64,000 nt of DNA from Paenibacillus pabuli (GTDB lineage Bacteria > Bacillota > Bacilli > Paenibacillales > Paenibacillaceae): assembly GCF_039831995.1 (NCBI RefSeq), contig NZ_JBDOIO010000003.1, positions 1,860,001 to 1,924,000 of the forward strand. The letters are read 5' to 3'. The notes under the pieces are model-generated. The model did no database searches and was not told the DNA's origin. It saw nothing but the letters and a program-made list of their open reading frames with translations. The position numbers and the translations under genes are program-made. This document shows positions 9,013 through 18,148 of this stretch, in pieces (the first letter of the stretch is position 1; the number at the start of each line of letters is the position of its first letter).

Positions 9013-10869
9013 TTAAGTTCCCGCAGGTGTAATGGGGCTGCTGTCCGTGATCTCATCAAATAGCGTTACCAGTTCAATTCCGTCTGCCGAGATACGTACT
9101 AACCCCTTATCCGACAAACGCAGCTCGGGAATAACAACCAGAGCAAGCAGGGAAAGTGTCATAAACGCATTATTCAGAGTACAGCCTGCAGATTGCAGTG
9201 CTTCACTGATTGCAGCGGATTGTGCAGCGACCTCTTCAAATGGCTCAGTGGACATTAATCCTGCGATCCGAAGCGGAAACTCGGTTAATCCTTCATCCGT
9301 AATCACGGCTACCCCGCCTTGCATGCAAATCACGCGATTACCTGCCTCAGCCATCAAGGCATCATCGTTACCGATAATTAGAAGATTGTGACTGTCATGA
9401 GCTACCGTCATAGCAATGGCTGCAGGACGTGTGAATCCAATGCCGCCAACGAGAGCAACTGCCTTGTTTCCGGTTCGTTTATGTCGTTCCAGTACAGCAA
9501 TTTTGCAGATATCCCCCGTCGTGGACACAACCACCTGACCATTTTGCACTTGTACAGGAACATGTTTCTCTTTGGTATCCACATGGTTTTCGGTCACATG
9601 AATGATCTTCGCCCCAAGGGTCCCCTCAGTAATCGGCGCTGCCAGTTCCATGTCCTTCGGCTGAATATTGGCTTCCAGTTTCACCGTATTCAGCGCTTCT
9701 TCCGGATAAGTGAAGCTATCCCAAACGGCAGACATCTTCCCCTTCTCTGCGACAATATGCCCGGCAGCAATGGTCATGCCCACACGCACATCTGCCAGTC
9801 GGCCATCCAGCAAAATGATATCAGCTATATTGCCCGGGATAACCGCACCAATATCACGTGCCACACCGAAACGTTCAGCTGTGTTTATCGTTGCCATTTG
9901 GAACGCAGTTACAGGTTTGACACCCTGTGAAATGGCCAAACGAACGACAAAGTCCATATGTCCTTCTTTGAGCAGCGATTCAGAACTCCGATCATCGGTC
10001 ACCAGCATCATTCGGCGAGTATCCAGCCCGAGTTCAGTACAGGCTTTGATGGTTTCGGCAACATCATGCCACGCCGATCCCTGGCGCATTTTGGCATACA
10101 TGCCGAGTCGCAGACGCTCCAATACATCTTCCTTCGTTACACATTCATGATCTCCAGTAACACCACTTGCTGCATAGACAGGTAAACGCCAATCGTCCGC
10201 TGCCCAGGTAAAGTGACCGTCCGCCACCTTGCCGGCCCGCAGCGTAGCTTGGATTTCTCCGATCATCGATTCATCCCCGTACACGACACCCGGGAAATTC
10301 ATGACTTCACCAAGCCCAATCATGTCAGGTCCCCAGGAGAGAGCCTCAGCCACTTCCTCAGGTCCAATGTAAGCCCCTGTCGTCTCCAAGCCAGGATGTG
10401 TTGAAGGCACACAGGAAGCCACCTGCATATAGGCAGCCATTGGTGTAGTTCTCGCTTCGTCCAGCATAAGCCGCAGACCCTTGAGTCCAAGAACGTTGGA
10501 AATCTCATGCGGGTCAAAAAAACCACCGGTTGTACCCGAAGGCAGCACGGCTCTCGCAAACTCAGTCACCTTCATCTGGGTGCTCTCGATGTGGCAATGT
10601 CCATCCAGCAATCCTGGAGCAATGTATCTTCCTTCTGCTTCGATGATGCGTGTATGTTCTCCGATCGTATGGCTCACATCCTTGCCAACATAGGCAATTC
10701 GCGCTCCCTGCACCGCAACCGACATATCCGGCAAAATTTCACCTGAGATGACATTGACCAGCGTCCCTCCCCGAATGACTAATGTCGCCTTCAGATCTCC
10801 CCGCGCTGTTGCTACCAGATCAGGTACACAGTCTGCCATTAATGGCCGTTCAAAAGATGGTTTGTTCAT
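9013..10869 (-). CDS. ade: Adenine deaminase
   Basis: This 618-residue cytoplasmic metallo-enzyme converts adenine to hypoxanthine and ammonia in purine salvage. The amidohydrolase barrel carries the metal-binding GHCHIEST motif near residue 90, GTTGGFFDPHEISNV shortly after, and a DDRSS segment in the middle. The C-terminal domain has the family run ending in DEITDSSPITPAGT and the GGVAVITDEG segment. I chose the ATG at 10869 because GAAGGAGG lies seven bases upstream; an in-frame ATG further up at 10902 has no comparable site. A good sigma-A promoter is found at 10920-10948 and I see no purine riboswitch in the leader. The gene stands alone between two terminators. Confidence 0.95.
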   Translation of the reverse strand: MNKPSFERPLMADCVPDLVATARGDLKATLVIRGGTLVNVISGEILPDMSVAVQGARIAYVGKDVSHTIGEHTRIIEAEGRYIAPGLLDGHCHIESTQMKVTEFARAVLPSGTTGGFFDPHEISNVLGLKGLRLMLDEARTTPMAAYMQVASCVPSTHPGLETTGAYIGPEEVAEALSWGPDMIGLGEVMNFPGVVYGDESMIGEIQATLRAGKVADGHFTWAADDWRLPVYAASGVTGDHECVTKEDVLERLRLGMYAKMRQGSAWHDVAETIKACTELGLDTRRMMLVTDDRSSESLLKEGHMDFVVRLAISQGVKPVTAFQMATINTAERFGVARDIGAVIPGNIADIILLDGRLADVRVGMTIAAGHIVAEKGKMSAVWDSFTYPEEALNTVKLEANIQPKDMELAAPITEGTLGAKIIHVTENHVDTKEKHVPVQVQNGQVVVSTTGDICKIAVLERHKRTGNKAVALVGGIGFTRPAAIAMTVAHDSHNLLIIGNDDALMAEAGNRVICMQGGVAVITDEGLTEFPLRIAGLMSTEPFEEVAAQSAAISEALQSAGCTLNNAFMTLSLLALVVIPELRLSDKGLVRISADGIELVTLFDEITDSSPITPAGT

Positions 10870-10919
10870 GCCACTGCCTCCTTCATTCATTAACGATCCC
10901 AAAAAAATATATTGTTACG

Positions 10920-10948
10920 ATTATATGAGTCCGCACGGCATGTGTAAA
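10920..10948 (-). promoter_or_regulatory. Sigma-A promoter of adenine deaminase
   Basis: Read on the minus strand, TTTACA is separated by 17 bp from a perfect TATAAT. It lies about 50 bp upstream of the chosen ATG, leaving a short leader. Confidence 0.8.
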
Positions 10949-11094
10949 GAAAATTCCCACCAATTGTGCATGAAGACAAATTCAAGCACAATAATTATCG
11001 ACGGAGCTAAACCCATTCAGTCTGATGTCAGGAAAGGTTATCCAGCCCCAGCTCTCGCATTCAGTTTAACTCTGTCGAAACCTTGCCATACATA

Positions 11095-11124
11095 GAAAAA
11101 CTCCCGTTCGAGGGAACGGAAGTC
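11095..11124 (-). terminator. Terminator of helD
   Basis: Minus-strand hairpin TTCCGTTC-CCTC-GAACGGGA followed by GTTTTTC, about 30 bp after the helD stop. Confidence 0.8.
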
Positions 11125-11153
11125 TTCTCTTACGTTATAAGGATCACCTTTGT

Positions 11154-13529
11154 TTAATCCGCTTGGGCAGCAGATACATGGTTCATGGCATATAATTGCT
11201 GCGGTTGTGAAGTTATGAACGGACTTGGTTTACCAAGGCTGTATACATGCAGCAGGTGCATCGCTCGGGTACACGCCGTATAAAACAGCTTGCGTTCGTG
11301 CTCTTGTGCATATTGTTCTGCAGAACCGTCATAGATCAGCACCGCATCAAACTCCACTCCTTTTGCAAGGTATGCAGGTATGACATGTACACCCCGTTCG
11401 AAGGCAAGTGTTGTCTTTTTGATCAATTTCGGTGCTGTAGGCAGAACGCGGCTTAACGCCTCATGCACTTCCCTGCTCTCTTCTGCCGTCTTACAGATTA
11501 CCGCAACCGATTCATACTCTTCCTGAATGAGATAGCTAAGATCCGCCGTAATCCTCTTCATATGCTCCTCAGAATCGGATGACACATTGACTGCCGGCTT
11601 CTCGCCGCTGCGATTGAACGGAATGATCTCTTCCCCACCAGGAACCATTCCCCTTGTAAACTCCACAATCTCCTGTGTTGAACGGTAGCTCCGCGTAAGT
11701 TCAATCACCTCGGTATTCTCCGGCCCATACAGGTTTGTCAGTGGTCCAGTACCACTGAGCACTGAAGAATGGGCATAGATCGCCTGATTAAAATCACCCA
11801 AAGCCGTTATTTTCGCCCGTGGAAACAGTCTCTTCATGAAGGCTAGCTGAAACGCAGAATAATCCTGCGCCTCGTCAATAATCACATGCCTGATATTCGA
11901 GTTGATATGGAATCCAAGCAGAAGCTCCCGCAAATAGAGATAAGGTGTAATATCCTCATAGGCCAGTTCCTGTACCTTCATTCGGCGAAGTGTCATGCTG
12001 CAGATTTCTTCCCAGTGGGTAGGCAGTGCTTCGCCTTCCAGAAGTCGAATCATTTGTGCCTGGTCCTGGAACAGATGCGTATATAACTGGCGAACATCAA
12101 CGAATCGCAGCGATTTGATCCACTTGCGCAAGGGCTTGAGCCGATCACTAACCACCATACGGGCCAAGATCTCTCTTTCCTGTGCAAAATCATCAAACGT
12201 ATCCACTTTCTCTTTTTGTTTGCGTTTTAGCCGCTGATAAGCACGCTGCAGATCTTCCGGCTCCATGAGATCCAACTGCTGATCAACCCAAGGTGCCTCC
12301 AATTCGCTTTTACCAAACGCCGACAATTCCTTCAGCATCCAGTCCCTCAGCATCTCCAGACGATTCACAAGCTTCACCGATGACCCGAAGCTGTAGAATT
12401 TCTCGGCCATCGCCTCCGCTGTGACAACCGCCTGTCCCTGGAAGCGCACCGGTTTGAATTTCATGCCGTCCGACATGAGGCTGTCCTTGAATCGCGTAAT
12501 CACTTTCAGAAACGATTCGGAAGACTTGAAACGGATCCCTGACATGCGCGCCGTGTAACCTGGATCTTCCGTATTGGAAAGAACATATTCGAGCTGAATG
12601 AACGGATCCTCCAGCTGATATTCGCGGCCAAGCCTGCGTTCCAGGTACTCCTGAAACGTCGTTTGCAGCATATTTTCTTCCCCAAGCTCAGGCAGTACCG
12701 TCGATACGTAACTGTTAAACATCGGGTTCGGCGAAAAAAGCACCATCTGGTCTGCCTGCAAATGCTCGCGATATTTGTATAAAAGATAGGCTACGCGCTG
12801 AAGTGCGGCTGAAGTTTTACCACTGCCGGCTGCTCCCTGTACAATCAGCATTCGTGTACGGTCATTACGGATAATTCGGTTCTGTTCCTTCTGAATGGTC
12901 GCCACAATACTCTTCATCTGTGCATCCGATGTCCGGCTCAGCACCGCCTGCAGCAGCTCATCCCCAATCGTAACCCCGGTATCAAACATAAAACGGATAC
13001 GCCCGTCCCGAATGACAAACTGTCGTTTCATTTCAATATTGCCGCTGATTTCACCGCTCGGTGTATCATAAGTGATCGGTCCTGGGGCGCCATCGTAATA
13101 CAGATTGGATATCGGTGCTCTCCAGTCGTAGACCAGAAAGGATTCTTCCTTCTCATCAAGCAGTGAAGCAATACCGAGATAGATCCGTTCTGCTTGCGGA
13201 TAACCGTCTTCCTTAAAATCGATACGTCCAAAATACGGCGAGTGATGCAGTCGTTTCATTTTGTCCAGCGCAGCAGCCGTATTCAAATGACTGCGTTCCC
13301 GATCAGACAGGACCTGCGATTGCTGCCGCATACTGGTGGATGTTTCCCCAACATCATCCGCTTCACTGAAGTTCATGGTGACTTCATCCCAGAAGTCCTT
13401 TCTCATCTCCACAACTTCATCCCGGAAGGAACCTACCTCCTTTTCAAGGTTGGTTATTTTCCGCTCGATCTGATCGGTTACTGTATCTACCCGCCGCTGC
13501 TCCTCGCTCCATTGCTGGTCATTACTCAT
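11154..13529 (-). CDS. helD: RNA polymerase recycling ATPase HelD (UvrD/Rep-like)
   Basis: This 791-residue protein is a superfamily 1 helicase-like ATPase of the HelD group, which binds RNA polymerase and releases it from stalled complexes. The N-terminal 60 residues form a charged coiled-coil arm (EEQRRVDTVTDQIERKITNLEKEV), as expected for insertion into the polymerase. The Walker A motif VQGAAGSGKTSAA lies near residue 235, the Walker B HVIIDEAQDYS near 545, and later motifs include ELTRSYRST and a C-terminal FYTACTRAMH. The length fits the Bacillus protein. The ATG is preceded by GAGGGG about 11 bases upstream. It stands alone; a candidate small RNA gene begins just upstream on the other strand. 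Confidence 0.92.
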   Translation of the reverse strand: MSNDQQWSEEQRRVDTVTDQIERKITNLEKEVGSFRDEVVEMRKDFWDEVTMNFSEADDVGETSTSMRQQSQVLSDRERSHLNTAAALDKMKRLHHSPYFGRIDFKEDGYPQAERIYLGIASLLDEKEESFLVYDWRAPISNLYYDGAPGPITYDTPSGEISGNIEMKRQFVIRDGRIRFMFDTGVTIGDELLQAVLSRTSDAQMKSIVATIQKEQNRIIRNDRTRMLIVQGAAGSGKTSAALQRVAYLLYKYREHLQADQMVLFSPNPMFNSYVSTVLPELGEENMLQTTFQEYLERRLGREYQLEDPFIQLEYVLSNTEDPGYTARMSGIRFKSSESFLKVITRFKDSLMSDGMKFKPVRFQGQAVVTAEAMAEKFYSFGSSVKLVNRLEMLRDWMLKELSAFGKSELEAPWVDQQLDLMEPEDLQRAYQRLKRKQKEKVDTFDDFAQEREILARMVVSDRLKPLRKWIKSLRFVDVRQLYTHLFQDQAQMIRLLEGEALPTHWEEICSMTLRRMKVQELAYEDITPYLYLRELLLGFHINSNIRHVIIDEAQDYSAFQLAFMKRLFPRAKITALGDFNQAIYAHSSVLSGTGPLTNLYGPENTEVIELTRSYRSTQEIVEFTRGMVPGGEEIIPFNRSGEKPAVNVSSDSEEHMKRITADLSYLIQEEYESVAVICKTAEESREVHEALSRVLPTAPKLIKKTTLAFERGVHVIPAYLAKGVEFDAVLIYDGSAEQYAQEHERKLFYTACTRAMHLLHVYSLGKPSPFITSQPQQLYAMNHVSAAQAD

Positions 13530-13575
13530 ATGTTAATACGCCCCTCTTTCCCCGGATGGTGTCTCAAAAGCCCAT

Positions 13576-13605
13576 TTGACAAGCCCGAAAAGGCTATGGT
13601 ATAAT
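13576..13605 (+). promoter_or_regulatory. Consensus sigma-A promoter facing away from helD
   Basis: TTGACA and TATAAT are both perfect and are 18 bp apart, on the plus strand. No plus-strand protein gene follows for over 30 kb except shadow frames until 37449, so the transcript must be non-coding or very short. Confidence 0.7.
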
Positions 13606-13611
13606 TAATTA

Positions 13612-13730
13612 GAAAGTAAACATTTTAATTTTATGTTAATTAGTTCTAATTTTCTGAAAACCATTTTTTATTGTACCAGTGACAGCGTCCCGATGCAAGC
13701 GGAGGCGTTCTTTGTTGTTTCTACCTTTAA
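13612..13730 (+). ncRNA. Candidate small RNA of about 115-120 nt
   Basis: The interval starts seven bases after a perfect TATAAT and ends at a hairpin (AGCGTCCCG around ATGCAAG with CGGAGGCGTT, one mismatch) followed by CTTTGTTGTTTC. Near the 5' end AATTAGAA and TTCTAATT form a second possible stem with a 33-nt loop. The only in-frame ATG gives an 8-residue peptide without a good ribosome binding site. I do not recognise a known RNA family. The boundaries are inferred from promoter and terminator, and the terminator is not strong. Confidence 0.4.
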
Positions 13731-13804
13731 ATATTATGGTCATCGATTAAACAGACCTCTTTATTATTACCCTCGAATTGGATGAATATAGATATGGTTG
13801 TCTT

Positions 13805-14266
13805 CTATTGACGCAATTCTGCAATCGTCTCTTTCCATCTTGATATGGATGCCACCTCGTCTTTTAATTGAAACGTGATTCCAGTGGTGATGTCAGCATA
13901 GGGAGCACGATCCACCCTTACGCCCGCCACGTGAGCCTCATACCGATCTCTAGGATGGATGGCTTCCTTCAACGGAGGAAGTGCACTGATCTCCAAGCGC
14001 ACATACAACAGCCTATGCTCATGTACGGCAATCAAGGTAGCCTTGCCTGTTCTGTTCATATTCATACTTGTTTGGGTCCCTGGCCATAGTGCGAATCTAA
14101 GCGTATCCGGGTTGATGGCGATTATCTCACCCACGCTAATCATGGCCTGATGCGGCCATCCATCCTCCGACATGGTTAACAGCTGCATGGCATCATGCTG
14201 TTTCCTCTCCAATTGATTACCACTCAGCCAGTCAACCAGTTCTGGATCAAGATGTTTATCGTTCAT
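13805..14266 (-). CDS. Pyridoxamine 5'-phosphate oxidase-like flavin split-barrel protein
   Basis: This 153-residue protein has the features of the FMN-binding split barrel: the N-terminal strands ending GWPHQAMISVGEIIAI, the basic strand RFALWPGTQTSMNMNRTGKATLIAV, and a C-terminal helix. Relatives bind FMN, haem or F420 and many have no assigned reaction. I chose the ATG at 14266 because GAGGGAGAA lies a few bases upstream, rather than an upstream in-frame ATG at 14302 that overlaps no such site. It follows the aromatic-acid-exporter-like gene on the same strand but a terminator lies between them. Confidence 0.8.
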   Translation of the reverse strand: MNDKHLDPELVDWLSGNQLERKQHDAMQLLTMSEDGWPHQAMISVGEIIAINPDTLRFALWPGTQTSMNMNRTGKATLIAVHEHRLLYVRLEISALPPLKEAIHPRDRYEAHVAGVRVDRAPYADITTGITFQLKDEVASISRWKETIAELRQ

Positions 14267-14307
14267 ATTATTCTCCCTCGGTTCGCTAAGATTGAAATTC
14301 ATTCGTT

Positions 14308-14344
14308 ATGTATACAAAACAACCCGGACACAGTTGTCCGGGCT
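14308..14344 (-). terminator. Terminator after the ArAE-type gene
   Basis: The minus-strand stem GCCCGGACAAC...GTGTCCGGGTT ends in TTGTTTTG. It lies about 55 bp after the stop codon of the gene at 14396-15460. Confidence 0.7.
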
Positions 14345-14395
14345 ACACGTTGTATTTCCATTGTATCTGATCGGGAAGCCTGTGTGCAATTGCCG

Positions 14396-15460
14396 CTAAG
14401 GCCATTTGAGCCAGTTCAGAATTTTATCCTGTGACTCGTTGTCTTCACTTGAACTATGCACATGTTCAGCCAGCCTGTTGAGTCGTTCCAGCTGATACCC
14501 GTAGTCATATATTGCTGCAGCAACGATGGATAGTCTCAGCATACCTTCCTGATCAACATCAAACTGGGATATGGCTTGTTCCATGAATCGATCGTTATCC
14601 AATATAAACTGCGCCGCCTCTTCACCGTTTGGCTTCAACTTATCCTCGAATTTGAGCAGTGCGTGCTCGTGAAATTTAATGACCAGCTCCAGGTGTGTAT
14701 CAAAAAACTCATCCATTTCCGGCGTCCGCTGTGCCTGGAAATAATGCCGTTCCACGGAATCGAGCACATCATACCCTTTTTGCAAGCTCAGCAGCATTTG
14801 TTTATACACAACCATCTGCCGGGTCTCGCTGAATTTGGAACGTTTCATCTTCTTCTGTTCTTCCTCGAACAAATTGTATTTATCCGTCAGCGATTTAATG
14901 GAACCGCCCAGACTGCCCTTCTCATCCCTGAATACGACTTCCTTGATCTCATCGGAGATGGACGTGCGTAACAGCAATGACATGCTGTTGAACACATTCT
15001 GGATCTGCTTCACGAACTGCACCTTGGGTTTAGGCGGAAACACCGTGATGTTAATGAGAAACGCGGATACAATACCCACAAGCGTCAGCAGGAACCGGTT
15101 CAATGCAAAGTGCCAGTCACCTGAAGCTTCCATAATGGAAACAACTGTAACCAGAGTTAGCCCTACGGTCTCACCCATATTCAATTTAAGACAAATCATG
15201 ATAACAAGCACAATGATCAATCCCACAGCGATTGGCTCATTGGACAATACCATACCGCCCAGGAGGGCAACAATGGCTCCCAGCGTGGTTGTCTGCAATT
15301 GATCCAGGAAATACTTCCAGGAACGATAAATCGATGGCTGCATCGCGAAGATAGCAGCTATGGCAGCCGGTACCGGTGACTGCGGATTCAAGAACATGCT
15401 TAGGTACAGAGCAAGCGTTACCGCAATTCCTGTCTTAAGCACGCGTGCTCCAAACGACAC
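14396..15460 (-). CDS. Aromatic acid exporter (ArAE/FUSC-type) membrane protein
   Basis: This 354-residue protein has about four to five N-terminal hydrophobic helices (residues 8-140, including ALYLSMFLNPQSPVPAAIAAIFAMQPS) and a long charged, helical cytoplasmic C-terminal half. That layout and the PxxAAIAAIFAMQPSIYRS segment are typical of the ArAE family found in Bacillus (YqjA-like). Family members are thought to export aromatic acids or related compounds, but few have been tested. The start is GTG, supported by AAGGAGGGG six to seven bases upstream. It is transcribed alone, ending at a hairpin. Confidence 0.85.
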   Translation of the reverse strand: MSFGARVLKTGIAVTLALYLSMFLNPQSPVPAAIAAIFAMQPSIYRSWKYFLDQLQTTTLGAIVALLGGMVLSNEPIAVGLIIVLVIMICLKLNMGETVGLTLVTVVSIMEASGDWHFALNRFLLTLVGIVSAFLINITVFPPKPKVQFVKQIQNVFNSMSLLLRTSISDEIKEVVFRDEKGSLGGSIKSLTDKYNLFEEEQKKMKRSKFSETRQMVVYKQMLLSLQKGYDVLDSVERHYFQAQRTPEMDEFFDTHLELVIKFHEHALLKFEDKLKPNGEEAAQFILDNDRFMEQAISQFDVDQEGMLRLSIVAAAIYDYGYQLERLNRLAEHVHSSSEDNESQDKILNWLKWP

Positions 15461-15816
15461 GGTAACCCCTCCTTACCTGTACTCTCATTTTGAACTAACC
15501 TATTAATAATCATTATTACCCCGTATTTCTTTTTTTGTTGAATTATTTTCATCCATTATTCCACTTTTTCATCCATTAACGATAACAGCAGCCCCTTTTA
15601 ATGTTCCATAGCCATGTAACTTCATCAACAATTTTATCAGAACGACTTATTTTACCACGGACGCTCTGTGGTTACCACGTGATTCCTCATAATGTTTACT
15701 TCACATAATTCGATAACCTGTTTTTTGCAAAAAAAAGGCAAACCTTTGGAACGCGGTTTATACCACGCCAAAAGTTTGCCAGTGTATTGGTTATCGTCCG
15801 CAGCATACAATGCAGC
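15461..15816. other. 356-bp gap upstream of the ArAE gene
   Basis: The interval holds the HD-gene terminator (15729-15780) and an AT-rich leader for the ArAE gene. An inverted repeat TTACCAC...GTGGTTA lies at about 15651-15675 without a T tract; it could be an operator. No gene is visible. Confidence 0.5.
15727..15782 (-). terminator. Strong terminator of the malic enzyme/HD operon
   Basis: The minus-strand stem GGCAAACTTTTGGCG... pairs with ...CGTTCCAAAGGTTTGCC and runs into eight T. Confidence 0.9.
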
Positions 15817-16530
15817 TTAACGATCAGTTCCTTCCCACTCCCGCTTGAACTGTTCCACGAACTCCACCATAAACGCATGGCGCTGTTCTGCCAGTTCCTT
15901 GCCATAGGATGTATTCATGAGATCCTTAAGTTTAAACAGTTTCTCGTAAAAGTGATTAATAGTCGTGCTCCGTCCATTCCGGTATTCCTCCCGGGTCATC
16001 TGCTCCCGCGGCGGAAGGGCTGGATCATACATTTCACGGCCCCTGGCCCCCGCAAAAGCAAACGTGCGTGCGATGCCTATGGCTCCAAGCGCATCCAGCC
16101 GGTCTGCATCCTGCACAACTTGTGCTTCCAGCGAAGATACGACAGGACGCTGTCCTCCTGCATAGGAGATTGTGCTGATAATGTTAACGACAGCTTCCCG
16201 GGTGGATGGCTCAAGGTGCTGATGATCCAGCCACCCGTTGAGCTTCTCCATCCCGGCTTCCAGACTTTCGTTCAGTTTCTCATCCGGCACGTCATGCAGC
16301 AATGCAGCGAGCTCACAGACAAAAGGATCTGCCCCCATTCGATGGGCAAGCTCAACAGCAAGCGCCGTAACTCGTTCAATATGCTGCCAATCATGTCCGT
16401 CACTATGCTTGGCTAAATCTCCTTGAACAAAGGCTCTGGCGGCACGAAGGATGGCCTCTCCAGCAGATGTCCCATCTACATGATCAAGAGATCCGGATGA
16501 ATGTATTGTCCAATTGGAGTTGTCGTCCAC
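15817..16530 (-). CDS. HD domain phosphohydrolase, YpgQ/YedJ-like
   Basis: This 237-residue protein is an HD-superfamily metal-dependent phosphohydrolase. The metal ligands are visible in HDWQHIERV (about 46-54), LLHDVPDEK (about 77-85) and QDADRLDALGAIG (about 139-151). Relatives such as B. subtilis YpgQ hydrolyse nucleoside triphosphates, so nucleotide pool cleaning is possible. The start is GTG, two bases after the malic enzyme stop, with GGGGAAGAG upstream inside that gene. The tight spacing indicates translational coupling in a two-gene operon, though I see no obvious functional link to malic enzyme. Confidence 0.88.
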   Translation of the reverse strand: MDDNSNWTIHSSGSLDHVDGTSAGEAILRAARAFVQGDLAKHSDGHDWQHIERVTALAVELAHRMGADPFVCELAALLHDVPDEKLNESLEAGMEKLNGWLDHQHLEPSTREAVVNIISTISYAGGQRPVVSSLEAQVVQDADRLDALGAIGIARTFAFAGARGREMYDPALPPREQMTREEYRNGRSTTINHFYEKLFKLKDLMNTSYGKELAEQRHAFMVEFVEQFKREWEGTDR

Positions 16531-16532
16531 GT

Positions 16533-17972
16533 TTACTCTTCCCCGCCTTCTCGGGCCTGTTCACGCGGTACGCGCCGGGCTACACCAGTTCTCACTGCTG
16601 CTTCAACTACGCGCTTACGGATTGACTTGACCACCTTCTCATTGAATACGCTCGGAATAATATAATAGCGTGTACGCTCCTCATCCGAGATGGAAGAAGC
16701 AATGGCCTTGGCTGCTGCAAGTTTCATTTCTTCATTAATCTCCGTCGCCCGGCAATCCAGAACAGCTCTGAACATCCCCGGGAAACAAAGCACATTATTA
16801 ATCTGATTCGGATAATCCGAACGGCCTGTAGCCATGACAGCCACGATATCCTCCACCACAGCTGGCATAATCTCCGGTACCGGATTCGCCATCGCAAATA
16901 CGATTGGGTCGTCAGCCATGGATTGCACATCTTCGCGGGTTAACAGATTGCCACGGGATAATCCGATAAATACGTCTGCTCCTCGAATGACATCCCGCAA
17001 TGAACCCGACTCCAGCTCCGGATTGGTTCGGGAAGCATAATCACTCCATACCTCATTCTCATAGGTCTGCGTCCGCACTAGCGCTCCCTCGCGGTCAACA
17101 CCAATCAACCGGCCTGCTCCAGCTGACAGGAGAATATTGCTGCAAGCCACCCCCGCGGCGCCAATACCGCAGACGACGATTTTCACATCGTTAATGGATT
17201 TGCCTACAAGTTTGAGCGCGTTAATCAGGCCCGCATATAACACGACGGCCGTACCATGCTGATCATCATGAAACACCGGAATGTCCAGTTCCTCATTCAG
17301 CCGACGTTCGATTTCAAAACAACGTGGAGATGAGATATCCTCCAGATTAATACCGCCAAATGCTGGTGAAATCGCTTTCACCGTGCGAATGATCTCCTCG
17401 GTATCCTGTGTATCCAGGCAGATGGGGAAAGCATCCACACCTGCAAACTGCTTAAACAGCATGGCCTTTCCTTCCATGACCGGCATCGCTGCACGAGGTC
17501 CGATGTTCCCCAGTCCGAGTACTGCACTGCCATCAGATACGACGGCTACGGTGTTCCGCTTGATGGTCAGTGAGAACGCCTTACCGGGTTCATCAGCAAT
17601 TGCCGAACAAACACGAGCTACATCCGGGGTGTAGACACGTGACAAGTCTTCCCGGTTATGAATCGGCGTTTTGGGAGTGACTTCGATCTTGCCGCCAAGG
17701 TGCAGCAAAAACGTGCGGTCAGACACATTAATAATGGACACGCCTTTGAGCTGGCGTACCGCTTCTAAAATCTTGCTGTTATCCTGTGCATCCGTTACCG
17801 CAACCGTCAAGTCGCGCACACTCACATCCTGATTGGTCGAAATCACGTCGATGGCAATGATGTCTCCCCCAGCTTCCGAGATGGCCGAGGCCACTTCGCC
17901 AAACTTGATATCTTTCGTTGTCATTTCCAGCCGAATAATAATGCTGTTGCCGTCTAGATTTCTCTGATTCAT
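16533..17972 (-). CDS. Malic enzyme with N-terminal ACT domain
   Basis: This 479-residue enzyme oxidatively decarboxylates malate to pyruvate. Residues 1-85 form an ACT-like regulatory domain (NSIIIRLEMTTKDIKFGEVASAI). The catalytic part has VYTPDVARVC with the active-site tyrosine, the Lys in GKAMLFKQFAGVDAF, the metal site VFHDDQHGTA, and a Rossmann segment VVCGIGAAGVACSNILLSAG. ACT domains bind small effectors, so allosteric control is expected. I chose the ATG at 17972, which has GGGAGGAA seven bases upstream; the frame extends further up without a better site. It is the first gene of an operon with the HD protein. Cofactor choice between NAD and NADP cannot be read with certainty. Confidence 0.92.
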   Translation of the reverse strand: MNQRNLDGNSIIIRLEMTTKDIKFGEVASAISEAGGDIIAIDVISTNQDVSVRDLTVAVTDAQDNSKILEAVRQLKGVSIINVSDRTFLLHLGGKIEVTPKTPIHNREDLSRVYTPDVARVCSAIADEPGKAFSLTIKRNTVAVVSDGSAVLGLGNIGPRAAMPVMEGKAMLFKQFAGVDAFPICLDTQDTEEIIRTVKAISPAFGGINLEDISSPRCFEIERRLNEELDIPVFHDDQHGTAVVLYAGLINALKLVGKSINDVKIVVCGIGAAGVACSNILLSAGAGRLIGVDREGALVRTQTYENEVWSDYASRTNPELESGSLRDVIRGADVFIGLSRGNLLTREDVQSMADDPIVFAMANPVPEIMPAVVEDIVAVMATGRSDYPNQINNVLCFPGMFRAVLDCRATEINEEMKLAAAKAIASSISDEERTRYYIIPSVFNEKVVKSIRKRVVEAAVRTGVARRVPREQAREGGEE

Positions 17973-18090
17973 TCCAATTCCTCCCAGACTGAAAGTCTTG
18001 AGTTGCACGTTACCTGTTTCTCTTCGCTGTACATGCACTCTTTTCCTTTATCTTGTCCAGAAAAAGTGACAACCGCTGCATGACTGCAAA

Positions 18091-18138
18091 CAAAAAAAGA
18101 CCGCCCTTACGTCTGATCTGACGTGTAGGACGGCCTTT
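18091..18138 (-). terminator. Terminator of the galactan operon
   Basis: On the minus strand GGCCGTCCTACACGTC pairs with GACGTAAGGGCGGTC and a run of seven T follows, just after the GH42 stop. Confidence 0.9.
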
Positions 18139-18148
18139 CTCATCGTTG

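Noticed and set aside
10870..11094. Possible purine riboswitch before adenine deaminase
   Set aside because: The promoter at 10920-10948 leaves only about 45 nt of leader, too short for the roughly 70-nt aptamer plus expression platform, and the conserved core is not seen.
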